Source: Gammaproteobacteria bacterium (GTDB lineage: Bacteria; Pseudomonadota; Gammaproteobacteria; Enterobacterales; Alteromonadaceae). Taken from it: a DNA stretch of 8,012 nucleotides. How positions within the stretch are numbered: the first letter of the stretch is position 1; each line of letters starts with the position of its first letter. Position numbers and translations under genes: made by a program. Of the stretch, positions 1 to 6,745 are shown one piece after another. The stretch is from NCBI GenBank assembly GCA_023481025.1, contig JAMCWV010000211.1, forward strand, positions 1 through 8,012, written 5' to 3'. Below the pieces are notes generated by a model. The model worked only from the letters and a program-made list of their open reading frames with translations. It had not been told where the DNA came from and did not search any database.

Positions 1-1
1 C

Positions 2-349
2 GACATTCAGGGCATGGTTACACTAGAGGACTTGCTCGAAGAGATCGTCGGCGACTTTACCACTTCGATTACCGGACAGACGCAAGAGCATATTCATCGT
101 CAAGCGGATGGTACCTACCTTGTTGAAGGCACCATGAACTTGCGTGACTTGAACAAAGAGTTGAAAGTGAACTTGCCAATCGATGGGCCAAAAACCCTTA
201 ATGGCCTGATTATCGAAGAGTTCGGTGATATTCCTCAATACCCCATGTGTATTCGTATTGCCGGTTATGTGATTGAAATATTAGAAGTCACCGACAACCG
301 CGTCGAACAAGTACGAATTCAACCGAAGCGGAAACGAAAAAGCCGCTAA
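2..349 (+). CDS. corB: CorB/YfjD-type HlyC/CorC family transporter, C-terminal part (5' end outside window)
   Basis: This is the last 115 residues of an open frame that enters from the left edge. The ATG at 14 is internal: the frame is open upstream (D-I-Q-G before it), and the sequence is mid-domain. The visible part begins with the end of the second CBS domain, including the hallmark VTLEDLLEEIVGDF. It continues as a full CorC_HlyC (transporter-associated) domain with the late motif NGLIIEEFGDIP, and ends in a basic tail (KRKRKSR). The match to E. coli YfjD (CorB) is closer than to YbeX (CorC), because YfjD carries the same DIQG...EEIVGDFTTS stretch. Family members have an N-terminal CNNM membrane domain, not visible here, followed by cytoplasmic CBS and CorC_HlyC domains. 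They are linked to Mg2+/Co2+ efflux or Mg2+ homeostasis. The stop codon lies within the first arm of a terminator hairpin. Family is certain; the exact substrate is inferred. Confidence 0.93.
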   Translation, partial: DIQGMVTLEDLLEEIVGDFTTSITGQTQEHIHRQADGTYLVEGTMNLRDLNKELKVNLPIDGPKTLNGLIIEEFGDIPQYPMCIRIAGYVIEILEVTDNRVEQVRIQPKRKRKSR

Positions 350-360
350 ACAGCGGCTTT
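339..360. terminator. Hairpin terminator between convergent corB and SLT lipoprotein genes
   Basis: There is a perfect 9-bp inverted repeat, AAAGCCGCT at 339-347 and AGCGGCTTT at 352-360, with a 4-base loop. The corB stop codon (347-349) lies across the end of the first arm and the loop. Read on the - strand the stem runs into five T's and a T-rich stretch, so it looks like an intrinsic terminator for the lipoprotein gene, which ends at 390. On the + strand the T-tract is only TTTGTT, so it is weaker for corB. It probably serves both genes. Confidence 0.75.
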
Positions 361-389
361 GTTCTGCAACCTTTCAACCAAGACTTACA

Positions 390-1067
390 CTAGCTAAATA
401 AGCGGCGGAACCAGCCGCGATTCAGCTTAGCTTCACACTGGTTCAACTGCTGCGCATAGCGTGTCGCACGACTATCAACATTCCGTGACACTTGAACTAA
501 CCACTGTTTCTGCAAGTAGGTTTGTCGCTGATAACCACCCCAGCCTTCATGGTAGTTCAAGTATTGCGCATAGGCGTCGTACTTGGACACACCATTAATC
601 CGGTAGGTTTTATCCATATACCAACCAACAAAATCGATTGCATCGGCAAAGTTGTCGCGACGTGCACGGCGGTTGCCGGTCTCGCGAATGTAATCATCCC
701 AGGTTCCAGTTTTTGCTTGTGCGTAACCGTAGGCGTCGCTGAGCCGTTTCCAGGGAATAAAGCCGAGAATATATCGGCGTGGCGGCGCAGCATTATGGCG
801 GAATGAGCTTTCCTGATACATAATCGCCATCGGCACATGAATCGGTGCGCCCCACTCTTTGTTCATTGACTTCGCAGCTCGCCACCAATCCCGGCGTTCT
901 TCGAAGATATTACAGATGTTCTCGGCATCACGAGGTGGCGAGGTGCTACAGCCGGTGACAAAAACTGTTGCTAAAACAATCAGTAAAGCAGCCTTTTGAA
1001 TCTTTTTTGCACACCTAGGGAACTTATGCCCTGAATCCTGTTCCAAATTTCCGTGTAGAGTTTTCAT
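390..1067 (-). CDS. Outer-membrane lipoprotein with lytic transglycosylase (SLT-like) domain
   Basis: A 225-residue protein. A basic segment (KKIQK, 21-25) precedes a hydrophobic stretch and the lipobox VTGC, with Cys40 as the probable lipidated residue. Ser at the next position argues for outer-membrane sorting under the Lol rule. The mature part resembles the soluble lytic transglycosylase fold. A candidate catalytic Glu86 sits in MYQESSFR, a GYAQ motif at 114-117 stands where related enzymes have GLMQ, and NYHEGWGGY at 171-179 matches the late SLT signature. Such enzymes cleave the MurNAc-GlcNAc bond of peptidoglycan to give 1,6-anhydro ends, but activity here is inferred from motifs. The ATG at 1067 has a strong ribosome site 8 bases upstream, and no other good start precedes the lipobox, so the pre-lipobox region is unusually long (39 residues). 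It lies 36 bases downstream of gshA and is probably read from the gshA transcript. Confidence 0.82.
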   Translation of the reverse strand: MKTLHGNLEQDSGHKFPRCAKKIQKAALLIVLATVFVTGCSTSPPRDAENICNIFEERRDWWRAAKSMNKEWGAPIHVPMAIMYQESSFRHNAAPPRRYILGFIPWKRLSDAYGYAQAKTGTWDDYIRETGNRRARRDNFADAIDFVGWYMDKTYRINGVSKYDAYAQYLNYHEGWGGYQRQTYLQKQWLVQVSRNVDSRATRYAQQLNQCEAKLNRGWFRRLFS

Positions 1068-1075
1068 TTTGTTTG

Positions 1076-1081
1076 TCCCCT
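1076..1081 (-). promoter_or_regulatory. Ribosome binding site of the SLT lipoprotein gene
   Basis: AGGGGA on the - strand, 8 bases before the ATG at 1067. It is the main support for that start, despite the long stretch before the lipobox. Confidence 0.7.
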
Positions 1082-1093
1082 GGAATAATACTT

Positions 1094-1124
1094 ACGCGCC
1101 TTTTTACCGAGGCGCGTTTTTTTT
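1094..1124 (+). terminator. GC-rich hairpin with T8 tract, antisense to the gshA 3' end
   Basis: ACGCGCC (1094-1100) pairs with GGCGCGT (1111-1117) across a 10-base loop that contains the gshA stop codon. On the + strand the stem is followed at once by eight T's (1117-1124), the textbook form of an intrinsic terminator. That direction is antisense to gshA. On the - strand, which carries gshA and the lipoprotein gene, the stem is followed by AAGTATTATT, a poor U-tract. It may act only as a partial terminator or 3'-end stabiliser for gshA, and as a block on antisense transcription entering gshA. Confidence 0.55.
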
Positions 1125-2702
1125 GTCCAGAGCACGCTGGAAGTAGTTCTCTAAATATTCTGCAAAGGTGCCCTGATCTGCTGCTTCAATCTCTGCTTGT
1201 TCAGTCAGCGACTCTTCAGCCCATTGCTTGAAGTCAGCCGCTGTATAGTATTCAAAATCAGAATTCATCAGTTGTTCTTTGTAACTCACCGCGAGTCCTA
1301 GCCCCACCTGCCGATAAGCCTGCACTGCGGCGCGATACTCGTTCAGCAACTGCGCTGAAAGAGTTAGTTCTGGATCATCAATCGCTGGGGCAAAGCTGGC
1401 CAGTGCTTGCTGATAATCACCACTGGCGCCGTCATCAAGCCATTTGGCAATTTTTTCTAACTGAGCAAAAAGCGCTTGTAAACGCTCACTGACCGTCAGT
1501 TCACCTTGCTCATCAACGAGTCGTAGCCCTGGCTCACGACCGCGCAACACAACTGTATTGACGTTTTTCTCAGTTTGGTGCTGTTGCTCAAGGCTGAGTT
1601 GCGGGCTGTCCGACCACAAACAATACAACAAGAACAAATCAAGAAAATGCATTTGCTCAGCAGTAATTCCAACCGGACTAAACGGGTTCACGTCAATTGC
1701 ACGAACCTCGATATACTGTACCCCACCGCGTTCCAGTGCTTGCGTTGGAGTTTCACCCGACTCGGCAACTCGTTTTGGCCGAATCGGTGAATAAAATTCG
1801 TTTTCGATTTGCAGAATATTCGCATTCAGTTGGCGCCAATGATCACCATCGCGCACCCCAATTTCCGCAAAAGCTTCCGAACGGGTGAACACCGCACGCC
1901 GCAAACCACTGACGTAGTCAGAAAGCGAGTTATAAGTAATTTTCAGTGCAGCTTGCTCTTTATTGGTGTAACCCAAGTCACTCATACGCAGCGACGTTGC
2001 ATTGGGAACATGCACCATACCACTGCCAAGCTCATGAAAATCTAAATCGGCAAAGCTATGGCGCAAGAACGACTTGCACAAAACCGGGGACGCACCAAAG
2101 AAATAAGGAATAACCCAGGCCCAACGTTTGAAGTTGCGCAGCAACGCAAAGTATTGCTCAGACCGATAGTCCTCGTTGTCTTCGACGCCGTCTTCCGCAG
2201 CCATCTCTTGCCACATGGCTGTATTCACCGACCAATTAAAGTGCACCCCTGCAATCGTTTGCATAACAGCGCCGTAACGGTGCGTCAGACCTTGACGATA
2301 AGTAGTCTTCATGCGTCCAACGTGAGAATCACCATATTGAGCCAAACGAATGTCACTGACGTCATTCACATAACAGGGCATACTCAATGGCCACAGTAAC
2401 TCGTCGCCAAGTGCCTGATAAGTGGCACGGTGAACATCTCGTAATTGCGCGAGTGTGGTTTGAATTGACGTTGCCACTGGCGTGATAAATTCTAGCAAAG
2501 CTTCCGCATAATCAGTGGTAATAAGCGGGTGGGTCAGGGTCGAGCCAAGCGCTCGCGGATGCAAAGTCGTAGCGAGCTCCCCGGCGGGGGTAATACGCAA
2601 AGTTTCGCGTTCGAGGCCTCGATTCATTTGTTTCAAGGCAGCTTGTTGGGCGCTAGGACAGGCCTGCAAGCGCGCCAATCGGTCCGAGAATTGAATTGAC
2701 AA
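1104..2702 (-). CDS. gshA: Glutamate-cysteine ligase (gamma-glutamylcysteine synthetase), E. coli-type
   Basis: This enzyme catalyses the ATP-dependent joining of L-glutamate and L-cysteine to gamma-glutamylcysteine, the first step of glutathione synthesis, in the cytoplasm. With the chosen start it has 532 residues (E. coli GshA has 518) and matches the family throughout. Motifs include RGLERETLR near 28-36, which supplies metal-binding glutamates (E31, E33), then TTDYAEALLEFITP (62-75), WPLSMPCY (104-111), LAQYGDSHVGR (120-130), MQTIAGVHFNWS (147-158) and IEVRAIDVNP (331-340). The start is taken as TTG at 2702, because AGGAAG lies 5 bases upstream and the N-terminus then aligns with E. coli GshA, whose gene also starts with TTG. 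The frame is open to another TTG at 2750, but that has no ribosome site and would add 16 residues not seen in the family. It is transcribed divergently from the hybrid kinase gene, and the lipoprotein gene follows 36 bases downstream. Confidence 0.95.
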   Translation of the reverse strand: MSIQFSDRLARLQACPSAQQAALKQMNRGLERETLRITPAGELATTLHPRALGSTLTHPLITTDYAEALLEFITPVATSIQTTLAQLRDVHRATYQALGDELLWPLSMPCYVNDVSDIRLAQYGDSHVGRMKTTYRQGLTHRYGAVMQTIAGVHFNWSVNTAMWQEMAAEDGVEDNEDYRSEQYFALLRNFKRWAWVIPYFFGASPVLCKSFLRHSFADLDFHELGSGMVHVPNATSLRMSDLGYTNKEQAALKITYNSLSDYVSGLRRAVFTRSEAFAEIGVRDGDHWRQLNANILQIENEFYSPIRPKRVAESGETPTQALERGGVQYIEVRAIDVNPFSPVGITAEQMHFLDLFLLYCLWSDSPQLSLEQQHQTEKNVNTVVLRGREPGLRLVDEQGELTVSERLQALFAQLEKIAKWLDDGASGDYQQALASFAPAIDDPELTLSAQLLNEYRAAVQAYRQVGLGLAVSYKEQLMNSDFEYYTAADFKQWAEESLTEQAEIEAADQGTFAEYLENYFQRALDKKNAPR

Positions 2703-2707
2703 AGCAA

Positions 2708-2713
2708 CTTCCT
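2708..2713 (-). promoter_or_regulatory. Ribosome binding site that decides the gshA TTG start
   Basis: AGGAAG on the - strand, 5 bases before the TTG at 2702. No comparable site precedes the alternative TTG at 2750, so this fixes the start. Confidence 0.7.
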
Positions 2714-2722
2714 GAAATTGTC

Positions 2723-2731
2723 TGATATGAT
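2723..2731 (+). promoter_or_regulatory. Extended -10 promoter for the hybrid kinase gene
   Basis: TGATATGAT is a TG-n-TATGAT extended -10 element, five of six matches to TATAAT plus the upstream TG. There is no good -35 hexamer at the usual distance. A TTGACA at 2696-2701 is 24 bases away, too far to count. Extended -10 promoters can work without a -35. The predicted transcript start is near 2738, giving a leader of about 49 bases that contains AGGAA at 2772-2776, ahead of the ATG at 2787. Prediction from sequence only. Confidence 0.5.
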
Positions 2732-2786
2732 GAACGCTAGTGTGCCACAATAATTCAGAAAATGCAGCGACAGGAATTCACTTTCT

Positions 2787-5447
2787 ATGATGAATAACAA
2801 CCCGTCCAATTGGTTTATTCGCTCGCCAATCCTTTGGCTTGTGAATGCCATTGGTTTTCTCTTGGTTATCTTAATGCCGGGCTGGGGCGACACGCTGGTA
2901 GCCGTATTCCTGTTACTCTTTAATCTCCTTGTTGGCGTTCGCTACTGGTTACAAAAACGTCAAATTGAGGTCGTTACAGCAACTGCTAGCCCAGAATTTT
3001 TCTCTTCGGCCAGCACCCGCCTGCTGCAGCAAATATTTAATGATCTACCCAACCGGGTGTATTGGCGTGATCATCAATTGCGTTTCGTTGGCGCGAACCC
3101 TGGGTTCTTACGCGACTTCGGTTTGCAATCAGTCCAAGAGCTGAGCGGCAAAACCGATGCTGACCTGCCCCGTTTAGCCGCCAACCCAAGCTTGCTTGAG
3201 CGTGATCGGCAAGCTTTCTTTGCGCAATTGCCCGCCTGTAATCAAGAACTCGAGATTCGCTTACAAGCTGACAATGCAAGTCAAGATAGCCGCTGGATCG
3301 AGCACTCCAGCGTGCCCTTGTATGACGAACAAGGCAATATCAGCGGCATTCTTGGCAGTTACTATGATATATCGACCATCAAGCGCGCGGCCGAAGAAAT
3401 GTCACAAGCGCGCGAGCATGCTGAACAAGCGCGGGAAGCCGCGGAAATGGCGAATCAGTCAAAAAGTGAATTTTTGGCCAATATGTCTCATGAAATTCGA
3501 ACGCCGATTAATGCTATTGTCGGCATGGCTAACCTCGCTTTAAAAACGGAGTTAAGTGACAAGCAAAAACGTTATTTGCGGGTGATCGACTCGTCGTCGC
3601 AGGCGTTACTCGGGGTTATCAACGATATTCTCGACTTTTCGAAAATCGAAGCTAATAAACTGGTTATCGAACGAATTCCTTTTGACCTCGATGAAGTCCT
3701 TGGCACGCTAGCGGACATGTTCGCGTATAAAGCCTATGACAAAGGCCTTGAGTTCATTATTAATCTACCTGCGAATATCCCCACGATGCTCGTTGGTGAC
3801 CCGCTACGCTTGCAGCAAGTTCTGATTAATTTGGTGAGTAATGCCATTAAGTTTACCGAAGACGGTGAAATTAGTGTCGCCTGTACCCTACTCGATCGCA
3901 GCGACGACAAAATTTGGTTACGCATTGAAGTTCGTGACACCGGTATTGGTATGAGCGAGGAGCAACGCGCACAGCTCTTTAATGCATTTACGCAGGCGGA
4001 CAGCTCGACTACTCGTAAATATGGCGGCACCGGTCTTGGTCTCGCGATTTCCCATCGGTTAATTAAACTGATGAATGGTGATATGGCGGTGACGAGCTCA
4101 CCGAACCAGGGTTCGAATTTCTTTATCGAACTCACCTTACCATTGCAAGACAGTCAAGACAGTTCACACCATCACCTGCTCATGCAGCGATTAGCCGGTA
4201 CGCGGGTACTGGCTATCGACGACAACACCAGCACTCGTGAAATGTTAAAGGAAACTCTGCGTTCCTATGGTATGGACGCCCACACGTGTCACAGCGGCGA
4301 GCAAGCCATCCAGCTAGTGAAACAAGCAATTCAAGAAGACAAACCCTTCCAATTACTGATCATCGACTGGCGTTTACCCGGTATGGACGGCCTCGAGCTC
4401 GTCGAGCGCTTAAAGAAAAAGCTGTCGTCAGAGCAACTACCGAAGCTCATTTTAGCAACTGGCTACTATGCTGAAGAACTTGCCGAGAAAGCCCGTGCTG
4501 CTGGTACCCATGACTTTATTACCAAGCCCTACACAACCGCAACGCTGGCACGTGCAATGCACACCGCACTCTCAGGCAATACCACTCATGCAGAGCATTC
4601 AGTAACGAACACCAAGCGCGTGAACGACAGCATTGCTGGGGCACCGATTCTCTTGGTCGAAGACAACGAAATTAACCAGCACGTGGCGCGAGAAATGCTC
4701 TCCGGCCATGGATTTAAAATTGATATTGCCGAAAACGGCGCCGTTGCGGTCGAAAAAGTTAAACAGAAACAATACGCCCTTGTGCTGATGGATATTCAAA
4801 TGCCAGTCATGGACGGCTATCGCGCTGCTGAGACCATTCGTCAGTTCTTTAGCTACCAGCAATTGCCAATACTAGCCATGACCGCGAATGCCATGAGTGG
4901 CGACGCTGAAAAATCACTTGCTGCGGGTATGCAGGGTCATATTCCGAAGCCAATTGACGAAGCGTTATTGCTCAGCCAAATTGAAAAATGGGCGATTCCC
5001 GGTCCTTATGACAACAGTCAAGAAGCGCCAGAGCCTCAGCCTGAACCGACTATTGTGCAGAAGCCGAAATATCCACAAATTAAAGGCATCGACATTGAAC
5101 AGGCGCTGCAACGTTTGAACAATAATGCGGACTTGTACGTCAAGTTACTCACCCACTTAGTCAGCAGCTATCGTGGCTCGGCCATGAAGGTGTCGGAATT
5201 TATTACCCGCGGGCAAAGTGAAGAGGCGCGGCGTTATTTCCACTCGTTAAAAGGCGCTGCCGCTAACCTTGGGTTAGTTGCACTTGCTGAAAAAGCCACA
5301 AATTTGAGCCACTTCTTGGTTGAAAGGAATATCGCTGCGGTTGCCGATCAAATTAGTGGTTTAGAAGCGCTACTTGATCATGCCGAGCAAGCAGCGCAAG
5401 ATGTCTCTAGTCTTACCAACGAGTCAATGACGGACGAAACACTATGA
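2787..5447 (+). CDS. Hybrid sensor histidine kinase: 2 TM, PAS, HisKA, HATPase, REC, REC, HPt
   Basis: An 886-residue membrane-bound phosphorelay kinase. Two hydrophobic helices (about 9-30 and 34-54) are joined by a turn of a few residues, so there is almost no periplasmic domain. A PAS domain (about 78-197) ends in the usual G-x-x-x-D-I-[ST] turn and is followed by an Ala/Glu-rich coiled coil (198-228). The HisKA H-box has H235 in MSHEIRTP. The HATPase domain has the N-box around N352, DTGIGM at 384-389 and GGTGLGLA at 413-420. REC1 (about 473-595) has acidic D478/D479, phospho-acceptor D527, T558 and K580. REC2 (about 619-735) has D669, T699 and K721. A Pro/Glu-rich linker (746-762) leads to an HPt domain (about 767-870) with H819 in FHSLKGAAANLG. 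The layout recalls BarA/ArcB-type kinases, but without HAMP or a large sensor domain. Signal and target are unknown, and no partner response regulator is in the window. ATG 2787 is followed directly by a second ATG; AGGAA lies 10 bases upstream. It overlaps the next gene by 4 bases. Confidence 0.95.
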   Translation: MMNNNPSNWFIRSPILWLVNAIGFLLVILMPGWGDTLVAVFLLLFNLLVGVRYWLQKRQIEVVTATASPEFFSSASTRLLQQIFNDLPNRVYWRDHQLRFVGANPGFLRDFGLQSVQELSGKTDADLPRLAANPSLLERDRQAFFAQLPACNQELEIRLQADNASQDSRWIEHSSVPLYDEQGNISGILGSYYDISTIKRAAEEMSQAREHAEQAREAAEMANQSKSEFLANMSHEIRTPINAIVGMANLALKTELSDKQKRYLRVIDSSSQALLGVINDILDFSKIEANKLVIERIPFDLDEVLGTLADMFAYKAYDKGLEFIINLPANIPTMLVGDPLRLQQVLINLVSNAIKFTEDGEISVACTLLDRSDDKIWLRIEVRDTGIGMSEEQRAQLFNAFTQADSSTTRKYGGTGLGLAISHRLIKLMNGDMAVTSSPNQGSNFFIELTLPLQDSQDSSHHHLLMQRLAGTRVLAIDDNTSTREMLKETLRSYGMDAHTCHSGEQAIQLVKQAIQEDKPFQLLIIDWRLPGMDGLELVERLKKKLSSEQLPKLILATGYYAEELAEKARAAGTHDFITKPYTTATLARAMHTALSGNTTHAEHSVTNTKRVNDSIAGAPILLVEDNEINQHVAREMLSGHGFKIDIAENGAVAVEKVKQKQYALVLMDIQMPVMDGYRAAETIRQFFSYQQLPILAMTANAMSGDAEKSLAAGMQGHIPKPIDEALLLSQIEKWAIPGPYDNSQEAPEPQPEPTIVQKPKYPQIKGIDIEQALQRLNNNADLYVKLLTHLVSSYRGSAMKVSEFITRGQSEEARRYFHSLKGAAANLGLVALAEKATNLSHFLVERNIAAVADQISGLEALLDHAEQAAQDVSSLTNESMTDETL

Positions 5448-5614
5448 TTCGATTACTCTTTATGATCCCACTCCTGCTGTGCTTGTTATGGACCATTTAT
5501 TTACAAATGAACGGTTACAAGCTCCAGCAGGGTAAGCAAGGTTATCTCTATATCTTAATTATTAGTGCCGTTATCGCCGGCTTTTATAGCCTCATGCTCA
5601 TTCTGACGAATTAG
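5444..5614 (+). CDS. Small two-helix membrane protein, translationally coupled to the hybrid kinase
   Basis: A 56-residue open frame whose ATG overlaps the kinase stop as ATGA. This overlap, with only a weak ribosome site of its own, points to translational coupling. The product is almost wholly hydrophobic. One helix spans about residues 4-20 and a second about 35-54. Between them is a short polar, Lys- and Gln-containing loop (21-34, including [11 protein letters not shown]). There is no signal peptidase site and no recognised domain. I do not recognise the family. Because it is co-made with a kinase that has only a minimal membrane sensor, it could be an accessory or sensing partner in the membrane; this is inference from position. 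Its TAG stop (5612-5614) overlaps the TAA stop of convergent oadB (5611-5613). Confidence 0.72.
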   Translation: MIRLLFMIPLLLCLLWTIYLQMNGYKLQQGKQGYLYILIISAVIAGFYSLMLILTN

Positions 5615-5621
5615 CCGGCGA
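5574..5621. repeat. Perfect 9-bp inverted repeat spanning the overlapping stop codons
   Basis: TCGCCGGCT at 5574-5582 is matched by its exact reverse complement AGCCGGCGA at 5613-5621, 30 bases apart. It covers the 3' ends of both the small membrane-protein gene and oadB. No T-run follows on either strand, so it is not a classical intrinsic terminator, but it could fold at the 3' end of either mRNA. The long loop makes chance a real alternative. Confidence 0.4.
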
Positions 5622-6741
5622 GCGCGAGTAAAATACCCGCAGCAACAGCCGAACCGAGCACTCCAGCAACGTTCGGCCCCATCGCATGCATCAACAAGAA
5701 GTTATGTTGGTCCGCTTTCAAACCTTCCTTGTTAACAACCCGAGCGGCCATTGGCACGGCCGAAACACCTGCAGCACCAACGAGCGGATTAATCGCCTGT
5801 TTGCTCACGAGGTTCATCAACTTCGCCATTAACACGCCGGCAGCAGTACCAATGGTGAAGGCCACTGCGCCAAGCAACAGAATGCCAAGCGTTTGTGTGG
5901 TCAAGAACGCCGACGCAGTCAGCTGAGCACCCACGGCCAGACCCAAGAAAATCGTGACCAAGTTGATCAACTCGTTCTGTGCAGTTTTACTCAAACGGTC
6001 AACCACACCACTTTCGTGCATTAAGTTACCAAGACAGAACATCCCCACTAACGGTGCTGCGGTTGGCAGCAGCAAGAGCGTCATCACTAAGACCATCAAT
6101 GGAAAAAGGATCTTCGCCTTCTTTGACACCGGCTTGAGCTGAGTCATGCGAATTTGTCGTTCTTTTTTGGTCGTCAATAAGCGCATAACCGGCGGCTGCA
6201 ACACTGGTACGAGAGCCATATACGAGTATGCTGCCACAGCAATCGCACCAAGCAGTTCAGGCGCTAACTGCGACGCGAGGTAAATGGCTGTTGGACCATC
6301 CGCACCACCAATAATCGCAATGGCAGCAGCTTGTTGAATGGTAAATTCAATACCCGGCACCCAATTCAAGGCAACCGCGCCCAACAACGTCGCAAAAATA
6401 CCAAACTGCGCCGCCGCACCAAGCAACAACATTCTTGGATTGGCGAGCAAGGCACTGAAATCCGTCATTGCCCCCACACCTAAAAAGATCAGGAGCGGGA
6501 ACAGGCCGGTGGCAATGCCCATCTCATACAACAAGTACAGCACCCCACCTGGTTCATTCATGCCGGCCAGAGGTATGTTGGCAAGTACGGCACCAAAGCC
6601 AATCGGTAATAAAAGAAGTGGCTCAAATTTGTGGACGATGGCCAAGTAGACCAACAACAAACCGACCACAATCATGAGAATTGCGCCCCACGACAAGCTC
6701 GCTAAGCCGGTGGTCTGCCACAAGGTTACCAATGTCTCCAT
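5611..6741 (-). CDS. oadB: Sodium-pumping oxaloacetate decarboxylase, beta subunit (OadB)
   Basis: A multi-pass inner-membrane protein of 376 residues. In the OadABG complex the beta subunit decarboxylates carboxybiotin and couples this to Na+ export. The family is clear from [17 protein letters not shown] (87-103), [10 protein letters not shown] (145-154) and [18 protein letters not shown] (318-335), and a late [12 protein letters not shown] stretch. D148 corresponds to the essential Na+-site Asp (D203 in Klebsiella), and N318 and S327 match other residues implicated in Na+ transport. It is shorter than the Klebsiella protein (433), as in many relatives. I chose ATG 6741, 4 bases after the oadA stop, with AAGGGAA (6753-6759) 11 bases upstream inside oadA. 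A TTG at 6762 in the same frame would overlap oadA and add seven polar residues. The tight spacing shows it shares the oadA transcript. No terminator follows; the gene ends against the convergent kinase operon. Confidence 0.95.
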   Translation of the reverse strand: METLVTLWQTTGLASLSWGAILMIVVGLLLVYLAIVHKFEPLLLLPIGFGAVLANIPLAGMNEPGGVLYLLYEMGIATGLFPLLIFLGVGAMTDFSALLANPRMLLLGAAAQFGIFATLLGAVALNWVPGIEFTIQQAAAIAIIGGADGPTAIYLASQLAPELLGAIAVAAYSYMALVPVLQPPVMRLLTTKKERQIRMTQLKPVSKKAKILFPLMVLVMTLLLLPTAAPLVGMFCLGNLMHESGVVDRLSKTAQNELINLVTIFLGLAVGAQLTASAFLTTQTLGILLLGAVAFTIGTAAGVLMAKLMNLVSKQAINPLVGAAGVSAVPMAARVVNKEGLKADQHNFLLMHAMGPNVAGVLGSAVAAGILLALAG

Positions 6742-6745
6742 AAAT

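Noticed and set aside
1085..1090. TATTAT on the - strand as a -10 for the lipoprotein gene
   Set aside because: No -35 or extended TG is present, and the predicted transcript start near 1078 would cut off the ribosome site at 1076-1081.
1558..2399. Several + strand open frames of 63-113 codons inside gshA
   Set aside because: They lie antisense to a well-conserved gene, lack ribosome sites and show no protein-like features. They are shadows of the gshA coding pattern.
2696..2701. Perfect TTGACA as the -35 of the kinase promoter
   Set aside because: The spacer to the -10 at 2726 is 24 bases, well outside the 16-18 range. It also lies in the first codons of gshA.
2703..2750. Longer gshA N-terminus beginning at the TTG at 2750
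   Set aside because: No ribosome site lies upstream, the extra 16 residues do not resemble GshA, and the 2702 TTG has a good AGGAAG at the right distance.
3734..4135. 133-codon - strand open frame within the kinase gene
   Set aside because: It lies wholly opposite the conserved HisKA/HATPase coding sequence and its composition shows no domain. It is a shadow frame.
5493..5508. CATTT/AAATG inverted repeat in the small membrane-protein gene as an oadB terminator
   Set aside because: The stem is only 5 bp and AT-rich, with no T-run after it on either strand.
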